Positions 25,592 through 33,797 of a DNA stretch of 64,000 bases are shown here, piece by piece (the first letter of the stretch is position 1; every line of letters begins with the position of its first letter). Source of the stretch: Duganella sp. CF458. GTDB taxonomy: Bacteria; Pseudomonadota; Gammaproteobacteria; Burkholderiales; Burkholderiaceae_D. Location: assembly GCF_900113115.1 (NCBI RefSeq), contig NZ_FOOF01000013.1, positions 124,001 through 188,000 on the forward strand, read 5' to 3'. Both the position numbers and the translations under genes were made by a program. Under the pieces are notes generated by a model. It worked only from the letters and a program-made list of their open reading frames with translations, was not told the origin of the DNA and did no database searches.

Positions 25592-26518
25592 TCAGATCTC
25601 GGCCAGGGCCTTTACATGGGCGACCACGCTGCGGCCCAGGGCCGACAGGTTGTAGCCGCCTTCCAGGCAGCTCACGATGCGGCCTTGCGCATGCCGGCGC
25701 GCGACCTCCATCACCTGCTGCGTCATCCAGGCGTAATCGGCTTCCACCAGCCCCATGCCGCCCAGGTCATCCTCGCGGTGCGCATCAAAACCGGCGGAGA
25801 TGAAGATCATCTGCGGCTGGAACGCATGCAGCGCCGGCAGCCATTTCTCCTGCACCAGGGCGCGCACCGTGTCGCCCTTGGAACCGGCCGGCACCGGCAC
25901 GTTGACGCGGTTCGGCGTCTCCGGCAGCACTTCGCAATACGGGTAGAACGGGTGCTGGAAGAAGCTCACCATCAGCGCGCGCGGCTCGTCGAGCAGCGCT
26001 TCCTCGGTACCGTTGCCGTGGTGGACGTCGAAATCGACCACCGCTACCCGCTCCAGGCCGCGCACGTCGAGGGCGTGCTTGACGGCGATCGCCACGTTAT
26101 TGAACAGGCAGAAGCCCATCGGCTCGGTCGGCCGCGCATGGTGACCCGGCGGGCGCACGGCGCAGAAGGCATTGTCGATCTCGCCGTCGAGCACGGCGTC
26201 GGTGGCTGCCACGGCGGCGCCGGCGGCGCGGCGCGCGGCTTGCCAGCTGTGAACGTTAAGCGAAGTATCGCCATCGATCGGATAGTAATCGCCGGCGCAC
26301 GGCAGGTTGTCGCGCACGATGGCAATCGCATTGGCGGTATGGTTGCGCGCAATCGAAGCTTCATCGGCCAGCGGCGCGTCGCGGTGTTCCAGCAGGTCGT
26401 CGATGTGGGCATTGATCAACTGGTCGGCAATGGCTTGCAGGCGTGCCGGGCATTCGGGATGCCAGTCGCCCATTTCGTGGCGCTGGCAGTCGGGATGGCT
26501 GTAAATTGCTGTGCTCAT
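25592..26518 (-). CDS. Histone deacetylase family (arginase-fold) deacetylase
   Basis: 308 residues starting MSTAIYSHPDCQRHEMGD. Class II HDAC-like signatures: HPECPARLQAI, RPPGHHA, the metal-binding DFDVHHGNGTEE and GFDAHREDDLGG, and a C-terminal LEGGYNL. In bacteria such enzymes remove acetyl groups from polyamines, acetoin-related proteins or lysines; the substrate here is unknown. A longer reading to 26791 would run antisense through the MoxR gene and is rejected. Confidence 0.93.
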   Translation of the reverse strand: MSTAIYSHPDCQRHEMGDWHPECPARLQAIADQLINAHIDDLLEHRDAPLADEASIARNHTANAIAIVRDNLPCAGDYYPIDGDTSLNVHSWQAARRAAGAAVAATDAVLDGEIDNAFCAVRPPGHHARPTEPMGFCLFNNVAIAVKHALDVRGLERVAVVDFDVHHGNGTEEALLDEPRALMVSFFQHPFYPYCEVLPETPNRVNVPVPAGSKGDTVRALVQEKWLPALHAFQPQMIFISAGFDAHREDDLGGMGLVEADYAWMTQQVMEVARRHAQGRIVSCLEGGYNLSALGRSVVAHVKALAEI

Positions 26519-26591
26519 GAATCGCGTTCTCGCATAGAATGCGAGTAATCTACCATGCGGCGGCAGGTCCACCAAAACACGTACCAAAACC

Positions 26592-27512
26592 ATGTATACC
26601 AAATTACACGCCGTAGCACGCCAGGTTGGCCAGGTCATCGTCGGCAAAGAATTGCAAGTGCGCCAGTCCCTGACCTGCCTGCTGGCCGGCGGCCACCTTT
26701 TACTGGAAGACTTGCCGGGGGTCGGCAAGACCACCCTGTCGCACGCCCTGGCGCTGTCGCTCGGCCTGCAGTTCAACCGCATCCAGTTCACCAGCGACCT
26801 GCTGCCGGCCGACGTGGCCGGCGTTTCGATCTATGAACGCGAGCTGAATGCCTTCAGTTTCCACCCCGGCCCGATCTTCACCCAAGTGCTGCTGGCCGAC
26901 GAAATCAACCGCGCCACGCCGAAGACCCAGTCCGGCCTGCTGGAAGCGATGGAAGAGCGCCAGGTCTCGGCCGACGGCGTGACCCGCCCCCTGCCCGAAC
27001 CGTTCTTCGTGATCGCGACGCAGAACCCGACCCACCAGGTCGGCACTTTCCCGCTGCCCGAATCGCAGCTCGACCGCTTCCTGATGTGCATCTCGCTCGG
27101 TTATCCCGACGCTGCCGCCGAGCGCGCGCTGCTGATGGGCGAGGACCGCCGCCAGATGCTCAAGCATCTTCCACCGGCCATGACGCCGGCCGAACTGCAC
27201 GCCGCGCAGCTGTCGCTGCGCCAGATCCACGCCGCTCCGGCCCTGATCGATTATGTGCAGGCGCTGGCGCAGGCTTCGCGCCAGAACGGTTTCTTTGCCG
27301 AAGGACTGAGCCCACGCGCCGCGCTGGCCCTGCTGCAAGCCGCGCGCGCCTGGGCCGCACTGGAAGGCCGCGACCACGCCATGCCGGAAGACGTGCAGGC
27401 CGTGCTGGTGCCGGTCTGCGCCCACCGCCTGCGGCCGCTCAAGTCTTCGCACGGCACTGCGCTGGCCAGCCGCGACCTGGTGCTGCAACTGCAAAAATCG
27501 GTACCGGTATAA
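26592..27512 (+). CDS. MoxR-family AAA+ ATPase
   Basis: 306 residues. Walker A GVGKTT at 43-48, Walker B VLLADEINRA near 105, sensor 1 ATQNP, and the C-terminal lid. MoxR ATPases act as chaperones that mature or activate partner proteins, often with VWA or DUF58 proteins. First gene of a four-gene operon (MoxR, DUF58, transglutaminase, MltB); the DUF58 start is 3 nt after its stop. Confidence 0.96.
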   Translation: MYTKLHAVARQVGQVIVGKELQVRQSLTCLLAGGHLLLEDLPGVGKTTLSHALALSLGLQFNRIQFTSDLLPADVAGVSIYERELNAFSFHPGPIFTQVLLADEINRATPKTQSGLLEAMEERQVSADGVTRPLPEPFFVIATQNPTHQVGTFPLPESQLDRFLMCISLGYPDAAAERALLMGEDRRQMLKHLPPAMTPAELHAAQLSLRQIHAAPALIDYVQALAQASRQNGFFAEGLSPRAALALLQAARAWAALEGRDHAMPEDVQAVLVPVCAHRLRPLKSSHGTALASRDLVLQLQKSVPV

Positions 27513-27515
27513 GCC

Positions 27516-28496
27516 ATGCTTGCTCCAGCGAGGAGAATGCTTGACCGCTGGCTGTTCCAGCTGAAGGACAAGGAAGCGGGCGAGGTGCACCTTGTGATGC
27601 GCCGCGTCTTCATCCTGCCGACCAGGCCGGGCATGGCCTTTGTCGGCCTGCTGCTGATCATGCTGATCGGCTCCGTCAACTACAACCTTGGCCTTGGCTT
27701 CGTGCTGACCTTTTTCACCGGGTCCTGCGCCGTCGTCGACATGTATATGACGGCCAAGAACCTGGCCTTCCTGCACCTGGCGCCCGGCCGCGCCCAACCG
27801 GTGTTCGCCGGCGACGAGGCCCAGTTCGAACTACTGGTGCGGAATGCCACGCCGCGCGACCGCTACGCGATCTGGCTCGGTTTCCAGGACGAGGGCGACG
27901 CGCGCCAGTCGATCGACGTCGCCGCCAAGGGCAGCGCCGCCGTGGTCCTGTCGCGCCCCACCACGGAACGCGGCTGGCTGGCCGCGCCGCGCGTACGGCT
28001 GTCCACCCGCTTCCCGCTTGGCCTGTTCGGCTCCTGGTCGTACTGGCAACCGGACCTGAAGGTGCTGGTCTACCCGCAGCCGGAGCTCACGCCGCCGCCG
28101 CTGCCCACCACCGGCGCCGCGCGCGAGGATGGCTACGGCACCGTGGGCCTGGATAACTTCTCCGGCATCCGCAATTACCAGCCCGGCGACCCGATGCGCC
28201 ACCTGGCCTGGCGCCAGATCGCGCGCCTGCATCCTGCCGACGGCGGCAACCTGGTGAGCAAGCATTTCGAAGGCGGCGCCGTGTCCGACCTGCTGCTGGA
28301 CCTGAAAGCGCTGCCGCCGCTGCTCGATATCGAGGTGCGCCTGTCGCGCTTGACCGCATGGGTACTGGAAGCGGAGCGGCGCGCCCTGCCCTATACGCTC
28401 CATGTCGGCCATCGCGAGATCGCGCAAGGCCTGGGCGAAGCGCATTGCGCCGAATGCCTGCGCGTATTGGCACTGCACGGCAAGGAGGGCGCATGA
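27516..28496 (+). CDS. DUF58 domain-containing membrane protein
   Basis: 326 residues. Two close N-terminal membrane helices (about 32-66), then the DUF58 domain with the motif IRNYQPGDPMRHLAWRQIAR near 218. DUF58 proteins almost always accompany MoxR and are thought to be its clients, with a von Willebrand-like fold. Its stop overlaps the start of the transglutaminase gene (ATGA). Confidence 0.93.
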   Translation: MLAPARRMLDRWLFQLKDKEAGEVHLVMRRVFILPTRPGMAFVGLLLIMLIGSVNYNLGLGFVLTFFTGSCAVVDMYMTAKNLAFLHLAPGRAQPVFAGDEAQFELLVRNATPRDRYAIWLGFQDEGDARQSIDVAAKGSAAVVLSRPTTERGWLAAPRVRLSTRFPLGLFGSWSYWQPDLKVLVYPQPELTPPPLPTTGAAREDGYGTVGLDNFSGIRNYQPGDPMRHLAWRQIARLHPADGGNLVSKHFEGGAVSDLLLDLKALPPLLDIEVRLSRLTAWVLEAERRALPYTLHVGHREIAQGLGEAHCAECLRVLALHGKEGA

Positions 28497-30511
28497 TTGC
28501 CCGCCTGACCGGCATGGCCGGCCGCCTGACGCGCGACAAGGCCGATACCCTGCTGCTGCTGCTGGCGGCGGTGATGGTGCTGGCGCCCCACTTCGGCCAC
28601 CTGCCGCTGTGGACGTCGGCCACGGTTTGCCTGACATTGTTCTGGCGCGGGGCGATTACCCTGCGCGGCAGCCGCCTGCCGCCAATGTGGCTGCTGCTGC
28701 CCGTCTCGCTGCTGGCGATGGGCGGCGTCTACCTGACCTTCCGCACCCTGCTCGGGCGCGAGCCGGGCGTGACGATGCTGGCCCTGCTGCTGACCTTCAA
28801 GCTGCTGGAGATGCACGCGCGGCGCGACCTGTTCGTGGTGATCTTCCTCAGCTTCTTCCTGCTGCTGACGAATTTCTTCTACTCGCAGTCGATTCTCACC
28901 GCACTGGCGATGATTGCCACCATCATCGTCCTGCTGTCGGCGCAGATCACCTTCCAGTTCACCGGCAGCGTGCCGCCGCTGGCGGCGCGCCTGAAGCTGG
29001 CCGGACGCGTCTTTCTCATTGCCGCGCCGCTGGGCGTGCTGCTGTTCGTCGGTTTCCCGCGCATCCAGGGCCCGTTGTGGGGCTTGCCCGGTGATGCCGG
29101 CGGCAAGAGCGGCATGTCCGACACCATGTCGCCCGGCTCCATGACCAGCCTGGCGCTGTCGGAAGAAGTGGCGTTCCGCGCCCGCTTCGATGGCGCCGCG
29201 CCGCCGCAGGAACAGCTTTACTGGCGCGGGCCGGTGCTGAGCAACTACGACGGGCGCACCTGGAGCCGCATCGGCCGCCCGTTGCATCCGGTTGCCCAGT
29301 TGCGCCTGGCCCGGCAGCTGGCCTGGAAAGGGCCGTCCTATCCCTATGAGGTGACGCTGGAGCCGGGCCGCCGCCAGTTCCTGTTCATGCTGGAGCTGAG
29401 CGATCCCGGCCCCAGTGTCGACGGAGGCAACCCGGCCTACACCGCGGAGCTGGAACAACTGGTGGGCGCCAGCAGCGACAAGCGCATGCGCTACACCTCG
29501 GTGGCGCACCCGAACCATGTCGCCCAGCCTGGCCTGGAGCCGGAAGTCCTGGAGCGCTGGCTGCAGCTTCCGCAAGGCTTCAATCCGCGTACGCTGCGCT
29601 ATGCGGCGCAGATCCAGGCCCTGCGCGCCGAACGCGGCGACGATGTCGCCATCGCCACCGTGCTGGACATGTTCCGCAAAGGCTTTGAATACACGCTGGA
29701 GCCGGGCCGGCTTGGCCGCGATGAAATCGACGAATTCCTGTTCGATACGCGCAAGGGATTCTGCGAACACTTTTCCGGCTCCTTCGTCTACGTGATGCGC
29801 GCGGCGGGCCTGCCGGCGCGCGTGGTGAACGGCTACCAGGGCGGCGAACGCAATCCGGTCGACGGCTATTACACGGTGCGCCAGTCCGATGCCCATGCCT
29901 GGAGCGAAGTCTGGCTCGGGCCCCAGCGCGGCTGGACGCGCGTCGACCCGACCGCCGCCGTGGCACCCGAGCGCATTCGCACCAGCCTGGCGCAAACCTT
30001 GCCGCAAGTGGCGCCTTTCGGATTGCAAGGCTTAGCCGATTTGGCGCGCGACCAGACTTCCTGGCTGGCACAGATGCGTTTTGGCATCAGCGCGATGAAT
30101 AATGCTTGGAATCAATGGATCCTCGATTACAATCCAAACAGGCAGCAAGATTTCCTCAGGGCACTGGCGGCCGCCTTTGGCGACTGGCGCCTGCTGGCAG
30201 GACTCGCCCTGTGCGCCGGGCTGGTGTGGTGGATGAAATACCGCCGCACCGAACGGGCGCGCGATCCCGTCGATGCCGCCTACCTCGCCTTCTGCCGCCA
30301 ATTGGCGCGGCATGGCGTGGACAAGGCGCCGGACGAAGGCCCGCTGGACCTGGCGCAACGCGTGCGGCAACTGAAACTGCCGCACGAGAAAATAGTTGCC
30401 ATGACAGGATTCCTGACGCTGTACGGCGCACTCAAATATGGCGCGCCGGCAGCACAACGAGAAGATAACCCAGTCGCACGGCTGAACAGTTTGCTGAAGC
30501 AATCCCGATGA
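28493..30511 (+). CDS. TgpA-like transmembrane transglutaminase/protease-fold protein
   Basis: 672 residues. N-terminal hydrophobic region of about six helices (about 14-190), a periplasmic part with DUF3488-like character, and a transglutaminase core with Cys424 (KGFCEHF), His468 (DAHAWSEVW) and Asp485 (RVDPTAA) as the expected triad. A further membrane helix near 565 and a C-terminal cytoplasmic domain follow. ATG 28493 has AAGGAGG just before it. This family is essential in Pseudomonas aeruginosa (TgpA), but its substrate is not known. Confidence 0.93.
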   Translation: MIARLTGMAGRLTRDKADTLLLLLAAVMVLAPHFGHLPLWTSATVCLTLFWRGAITLRGSRLPPMWLLLPVSLLAMGGVYLTFRTLLGREPGVTMLALLLTFKLLEMHARRDLFVVIFLSFFLLLTNFFYSQSILTALAMIATIIVLLSAQITFQFTGSVPPLAARLKLAGRVFLIAAPLGVLLFVGFPRIQGPLWGLPGDAGGKSGMSDTMSPGSMTSLALSEEVAFRARFDGAAPPQEQLYWRGPVLSNYDGRTWSRIGRPLHPVAQLRLARQLAWKGPSYPYEVTLEPGRRQFLFMLELSDPGPSVDGGNPAYTAELEQLVGASSDKRMRYTSVAHPNHVAQPGLEPEVLERWLQLPQGFNPRTLRYAAQIQALRAERGDDVAIATVLDMFRKGFEYTLEPGRLGRDEIDEFLFDTRKGFCEHFSGSFVYVMRAAGLPARVVNGYQGGERNPVDGYYTVRQSDAHAWSEVWLGPQRGWTRVDPTAAVAPERIRTSLAQTLPQVAPFGLQGLADLARDQTSWLAQMRFGISAMNNAWNQWILDYNPNRQQDFLRALAAAFGDWRLLAGLALCAGLVWWMKYRRTERARDPVDAAYLAFCRQLARHGVDKAPDEGPLDLAQRVRQLKLPHEKIVAMTGFLTLYGALKYGAPAAQREDNPVARLNSLLKQSR

Positions 30512-31608
30512 TTTTTCTAAAGAATTTCCCCTCCGCCATGCTGGCCATGGCTTGCATCGGCCTGGCGCCGGCAGCCGATGCCGCGCCGCGCAAGCCAGCC
30601 AAGGCCCGGCCCGCCCCCAAGAAGCCTGCTATTGATTACAGCGGCGAATTCGTCAACTTCGGCCAATGGAAGGACGTGCAGCAGTTCATGGGCGACATGG
30701 AACTGAAGCACGGTGTGCCGGTCGCCGAATCGGAAAAGCTGTTCCTTGAAGTGCGCTATATCGACGCGGCAGTGCAGCTGGTGAAGCCGGCGCCGCCGGG
30801 CAAGCCAAAGAACTGGCAAGCCTATCGCAGCCGATTCATCGAACCGAGGCGCATCAATGCAGGCGCCGAATTCTGGAACGCCCACCGCGACACGCTGGCG
30901 CGCGCCGAAGCGCTGTACGGCGTGCCGGCCGAAATCATCGTCGGCATCATCGGCGTGGAAACCATCTATGGCCGCGACATGGGCAAGTTCCGCGTGCTCG
31001 ACGTGCTGGCCACCCTGGCCTTCTCCTATCCGCTGACGCCGAATCGCGAAGCGCGCATGGCATTCTTCCGCGGCGAACTGGAAGCGGCCATCGTCTCGGC
31101 GCGCCAGGCAGGCATCGACCCGCTATCGCTGACCGGCTCTTACGCGGGCGCAGTCGGCATGCCGCAATTCATGCCAAGCAATATCTACCAGCTGGGCGTG
31201 GATTTCGACGGCGATGGCAAGGTCGACCTGCGCAACTCGGCGGCAGATGCCATCGGCAGCGTCGCCAATTTCCTGGTGGCGCACGGCTGGAAGCGCGACG
31301 ATCCAGTACGGCTGGCCTATCCGGCCACCGTCTCGCCCGAGCGTGCATGGGAGAAATACCTGAATACCGGCCTGGAAGCCCAGGTCAGCGGTGCCGACCT
31401 GCTGGCGGCCGGCGTGCACCCCGACACGGAATTGCCGCCGGGCTTGTATGGCTTGGTTGATCTGCAGAACGGATCGGATCCTACCGAATACTGGGTCGGA
31501 AGCAATAATTTCTTTTCTATTACAAAGTACAACCGAAGTTATTTCTATGCCATGTCGGTAGTCGAACTGGGGCGCGCCGTAAAGCTTTCAATGAGAGAAA
31601 CTTTGTAA
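30508..31608 (+). CDS. mltB: Membrane-bound lytic murein transglycosylase B
   Basis: 366 residues. Cleaves the glycan strand of peptidoglycan with 1,6-anhydro-MurNAc formation, in the periplasm. Signal peptide about 1-25; no lipobox Cys is evident, so it may be soluble. Catalytic Glu151 in IIGVETIYGRD, and the SLT-type GSYAGAVGMPQFMPS block with an FDGDGKVDL (Ca-binding-like) segment. It starts on the ATGA shared with the transglutaminase gene, tying cell-wall cleavage to the MoxR/DUF58 system. Confidence 0.95.
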   Translation: MIFLKNFPSAMLAMACIGLAPAADAAPRKPAKARPAPKKPAIDYSGEFVNFGQWKDVQQFMGDMELKHGVPVAESEKLFLEVRYIDAAVQLVKPAPPGKPKNWQAYRSRFIEPRRINAGAEFWNAHRDTLARAEALYGVPAEIIVGIIGVETIYGRDMGKFRVLDVLATLAFSYPLTPNREARMAFFRGELEAAIVSARQAGIDPLSLTGSYAGAVGMPQFMPSNIYQLGVDFDGDGKVDLRNSAADAIGSVANFLVAHGWKRDDPVRLAYPATVSPERAWEKYLNTGLEAQVSGADLLAAGVHPDTELPPGLYGLVDLQNGSDPTEYWVGSNNFFSITKYNRSYFYAMSVVELGRAVKLSMRETL

Positions 31609-31854
31609 CTGCGTGTAACTTGTGTGATATACAAGAGTATAGAATTACCCTAACACAAAAATTCAGGTAGAATTCTCTCAGAATGTTGCGATAGGACAAC
31701 GCGTTTCGAGAGCAATATACTATTTTTTGTTGCACGCAAGTACTGCTGACCGCGCTGTTGTACAATTGTGTATATATTATGAAACTTGTTAAACAGGAAT
31801 CCGTCTCAGGATTTGGGTCGTTAGCAGGACAACTTTAGAGAAGGAACAGAAGAC
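31609..31854. other. AT-rich intergenic region upstream of the small DNA-binding protein
   Basis: 246 bp, much richer in A+T than the window average, with TTGTACAA (31758-31765), TATATATTAT and several short inverted repeats. It probably contains the promoter and operator of the following gene, but no clean -35/-10 pair could be fixed. No gene seen. Confidence 0.5.
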
Positions 31855-32193
31855 ATGACCAACCAAGTCGGTAATGATATGAACAACGAGTCGGAAGGCG
31901 ATGATCTGCTGCAGTACAATCCGAACCGTCTGCTCGACACCCTGATCGAAAACCTGCGCCTGAAGAACGATGCGGCCCTGTCGCGCGCTCTGGAAGTGGC
32001 GCCGCCTGTGATCTCCAAGATCCGCCACCACCGCCTGCCGGTTGGCGCATCGCTGCTGATCCGCATGCACGAGGTTTCCGACCTGAGCATCCGTGACCTG
32101 CGCTACCTGATGGGCGACCGCCGCAATAAGTTCCGCATCAGCGACAAGCAGTTCAAGCCGAAAGAAGGCGTCGGCTCCGAAAACAAGGGCTGA
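31855..32193 (+). CDS. Small helix-turn-helix-type DNA-binding protein
   Basis: 112 residues. A predicted helical DNA-binding core (about 22-80): NRLLDTLIENLRLKNDAALSRALEV followed by APPVISKIRHHRLPVGASLL, which reads as a Cro/XRE-like helix-turn-helix (ISKIRHHRLPVG). The basic C-terminal tail may contact DNA. A purine-rich AGAAGGAACAG sequence precedes the ATG. The AT-rich upstream region suggests autoregulation. Targets unknown. Confidence 0.75.
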   Translation: MTNQVGNDMNNESEGDDLLQYNPNRLLDTLIENLRLKNDAALSRALEVAPPVISKIRHHRLPVGASLLIRMHEVSDLSIRDLRYLMGDRRNKFRISDKQFKPKEGVGSENKG

Positions 32194-32210
32194 TTTCAGC
32201 TCCTGTTTTA

Positions 32211-32230
32211 CCCTCCCCGCCCGGGGAGGG
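32211..32230. terminator. Convergent hairpin between the HTH gene and cysM
   Basis: A 9-bp stem CCCTCCCCG / CGGGGAGGG with a 2-nt loop lies between the two convergent stop codons. The minus-strand reading is followed by TAAAAC rather than a T-run, so it is a weak candidate terminator. Confidence 0.5.
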
Positions 32231-32245
32231 TGAGCGCCGCCACGC

Positions 32246-33148
32246 TTAGGCCGGGAACACGCCGGTCGACAGATAGCGGTCGCCGCGATCGCAGACGATG
32301 AACACGATCGTCGCGTTTTCCACCTGCTGCGAAATACGCAGCGCAATCTCACAGGCACCCGCTGCCGAAATCCCGCAGAAGATGCCCTCTTCAGCAGCCA
32401 GCCGACGCGCCATGCGTTCCGCCGCTGCCTGCGACACGTATTCCACCTGGTCCACGCGCGCCTTGTCGTAAATCTTCGGCAGGTAGGCTTCCGGCCATTT
32501 GCGGATGCCGGGAATCGACGAGCCCTCTTCCGGCTGGGCGCCGATGATGCGCACGTTCTCGTTCTGCTCCTTCAGGTATTGCGACACGCCCATGATGGTG
32601 CCGGTGGTACCCATGGCGGACACGAAGTGCGTGACGCGGCCTTCGGTATCGCGCCAGATTTCCGGACCAGTGCCCTCGTAGTGGGCGCGCGGATTGTCGC
32701 CGTTGGCAAACTGGTCGAGGATGATGCCCTTGCCGTCCTTCTGCATCTGCTCGGCCAGGTCGCGCGCGTATTCCATGCCGCCGGTTTTCGGGGTCAGGAT
32801 GATGTTGGCGCCATAGGCGGCCATGCTCATGCGGCGCTCTTCGCTCAGGTTCTCCGGCATCAGCAGGATCATCTTGTAGCCGCGAATGGCGGCGGCCATG
32901 GCCAGTGCGATGCCGGTATTGCCGCTGGTCGCCTCGATCAGGGTGTCGCCCGGCTTGATCTGGCCGCGCTCTTCGGCCCGGCGCAGCATCGACATGGCGG
33001 CGCGGTCCTTGACCGAACCGGCCGGGTTGTCGCCCTCCAGCTTGCCGAGGATGACGTTGCCGCGCGCGGCGGCTTCTGCGCCGGGGATGCGTACCAGCTG
33101 CACCAGCGGCGTGTTACCGATGGTATCGGCGATTGTTTTGTATCCCAT
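32246..33148 (-). CDS. cysM: Cysteine synthase B
   Basis: 300 residues. PLP enzyme making cysteine (or S-sulfocysteine) from O-acetylserine. Lys47 in NPAGSVKDRAA is the PLP lysine; EATSGNTGIALA binds the cofactor phosphate. The RRMSMAAYGA and C-terminal ISAAGACEIALRI features fit CysM rather than CysK. ATG 33148 (MGYKTIADTIGNTPL) with AGGA upstream is preferred over a TTG 27 nt earlier that would overlap the acetyltransferase gene. Confidence 0.94.
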   Translation of the reverse strand: MGYKTIADTIGNTPLVQLVRIPGAEAAARGNVILGKLEGDNPAGSVKDRAAMSMLRRAEERGQIKPGDTLIEATSGNTGIALAMAAAIRGYKMILLMPENLSEERRMSMAAYGANIILTPKTGGMEYARDLAEQMQKDGKGIILDQFANGDNPRAHYEGTGPEIWRDTEGRVTHFVSAMGTTGTIMGVSQYLKEQNENVRIIGAQPEEGSSIPGIRKWPEAYLPKIYDKARVDQVEYVSQAAAERMARRLAAEEGIFCGISAAGACEIALRISQQVENATIVFIVCDRGDRYLSTGVFPA

Positions 33149-33171
33149 GGTTCCTGCTATGGTTTGTTCTG

Positions 33172-33732
33172 TCAAACGACCATTTTATCCGCTTCGGCCG
33201 CGAGGTGCAGGGACATGAAGACATAGCCCAGGCTTTCGCCGTCGATCCGGAACAAGTCCTGGATCTCGCCGGTCTGCACGAAACCACATTTCCGGTATAG
33301 CGCGCGCGCCGGGGCATTGCCCGCCAGGACTTCCAGGTCCACCCATTCCAGGCCCTGTTCGCGCGCCCAGCCGGCCGCCGTGGCCACCAGCGCGGCGCCC
33401 AGGCCGCTGCGACGGGCGGCGCGATGCACGCCCATGCCCAGCAGGCAGCGATGGCGGGCCGTCGCTTCGGGGCGCGAGCGCAGGTCGATATGTCCCATGA
33501 TTTCGCCTTCGGACAGCGCGATCCAGACCCGGCGCCAGCCTTGCTGGCCGAAGCTGGCCTGCAGCCCGGTGTTGAAGCCATTCACCTTCTCCGGCGGGAA
33601 ACCGGCGCTGGTGCGCGACATGGGCTGGAACAAGGGCGCGCCATCGCGTCCGTTATCAAGCAGGTGGTCGTTCAGGTAATGGAAGAAGGCGGCCAATTCC
33701 CCTGGTTGCAGCGGCCGGATCGTAAAGGTCAT
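33172..33732 (-). CDS. GNAT-family N-acetyltransferase
   Basis: 186 residues. The acetyl-CoA binding motif A is seen as LLGMGVHRAARRSGLGAALVA (R-x-x-G-x-G/A type) with motif B in LEVLAGNAPARALYRKCGF. Substrate unknown. It lies 23 nt upstream of the cysM start on the same strand, so both probably share a transcript. Confidence 0.9.
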   Translation of the reverse strand: MTFTIRPLQPGELAAFFHYLNDHLLDNGRDGAPLFQPMSRTSAGFPPEKVNGFNTGLQASFGQQGWRRVWIALSEGEIMGHIDLRSRPEATARHRCLLGMGVHRAARRSGLGAALVATAAGWAREQGLEWVDLEVLAGNAPARALYRKCGFVQTGEIQDLFRIDGESLGYVFMSLHLAAEADKMVV

Positions 33733-33797
33733 GGCAAATCATAGCAGGCCGGGGGAATTGCATTAAACTACATGGATTACTACAGGAGTTTTCATCC

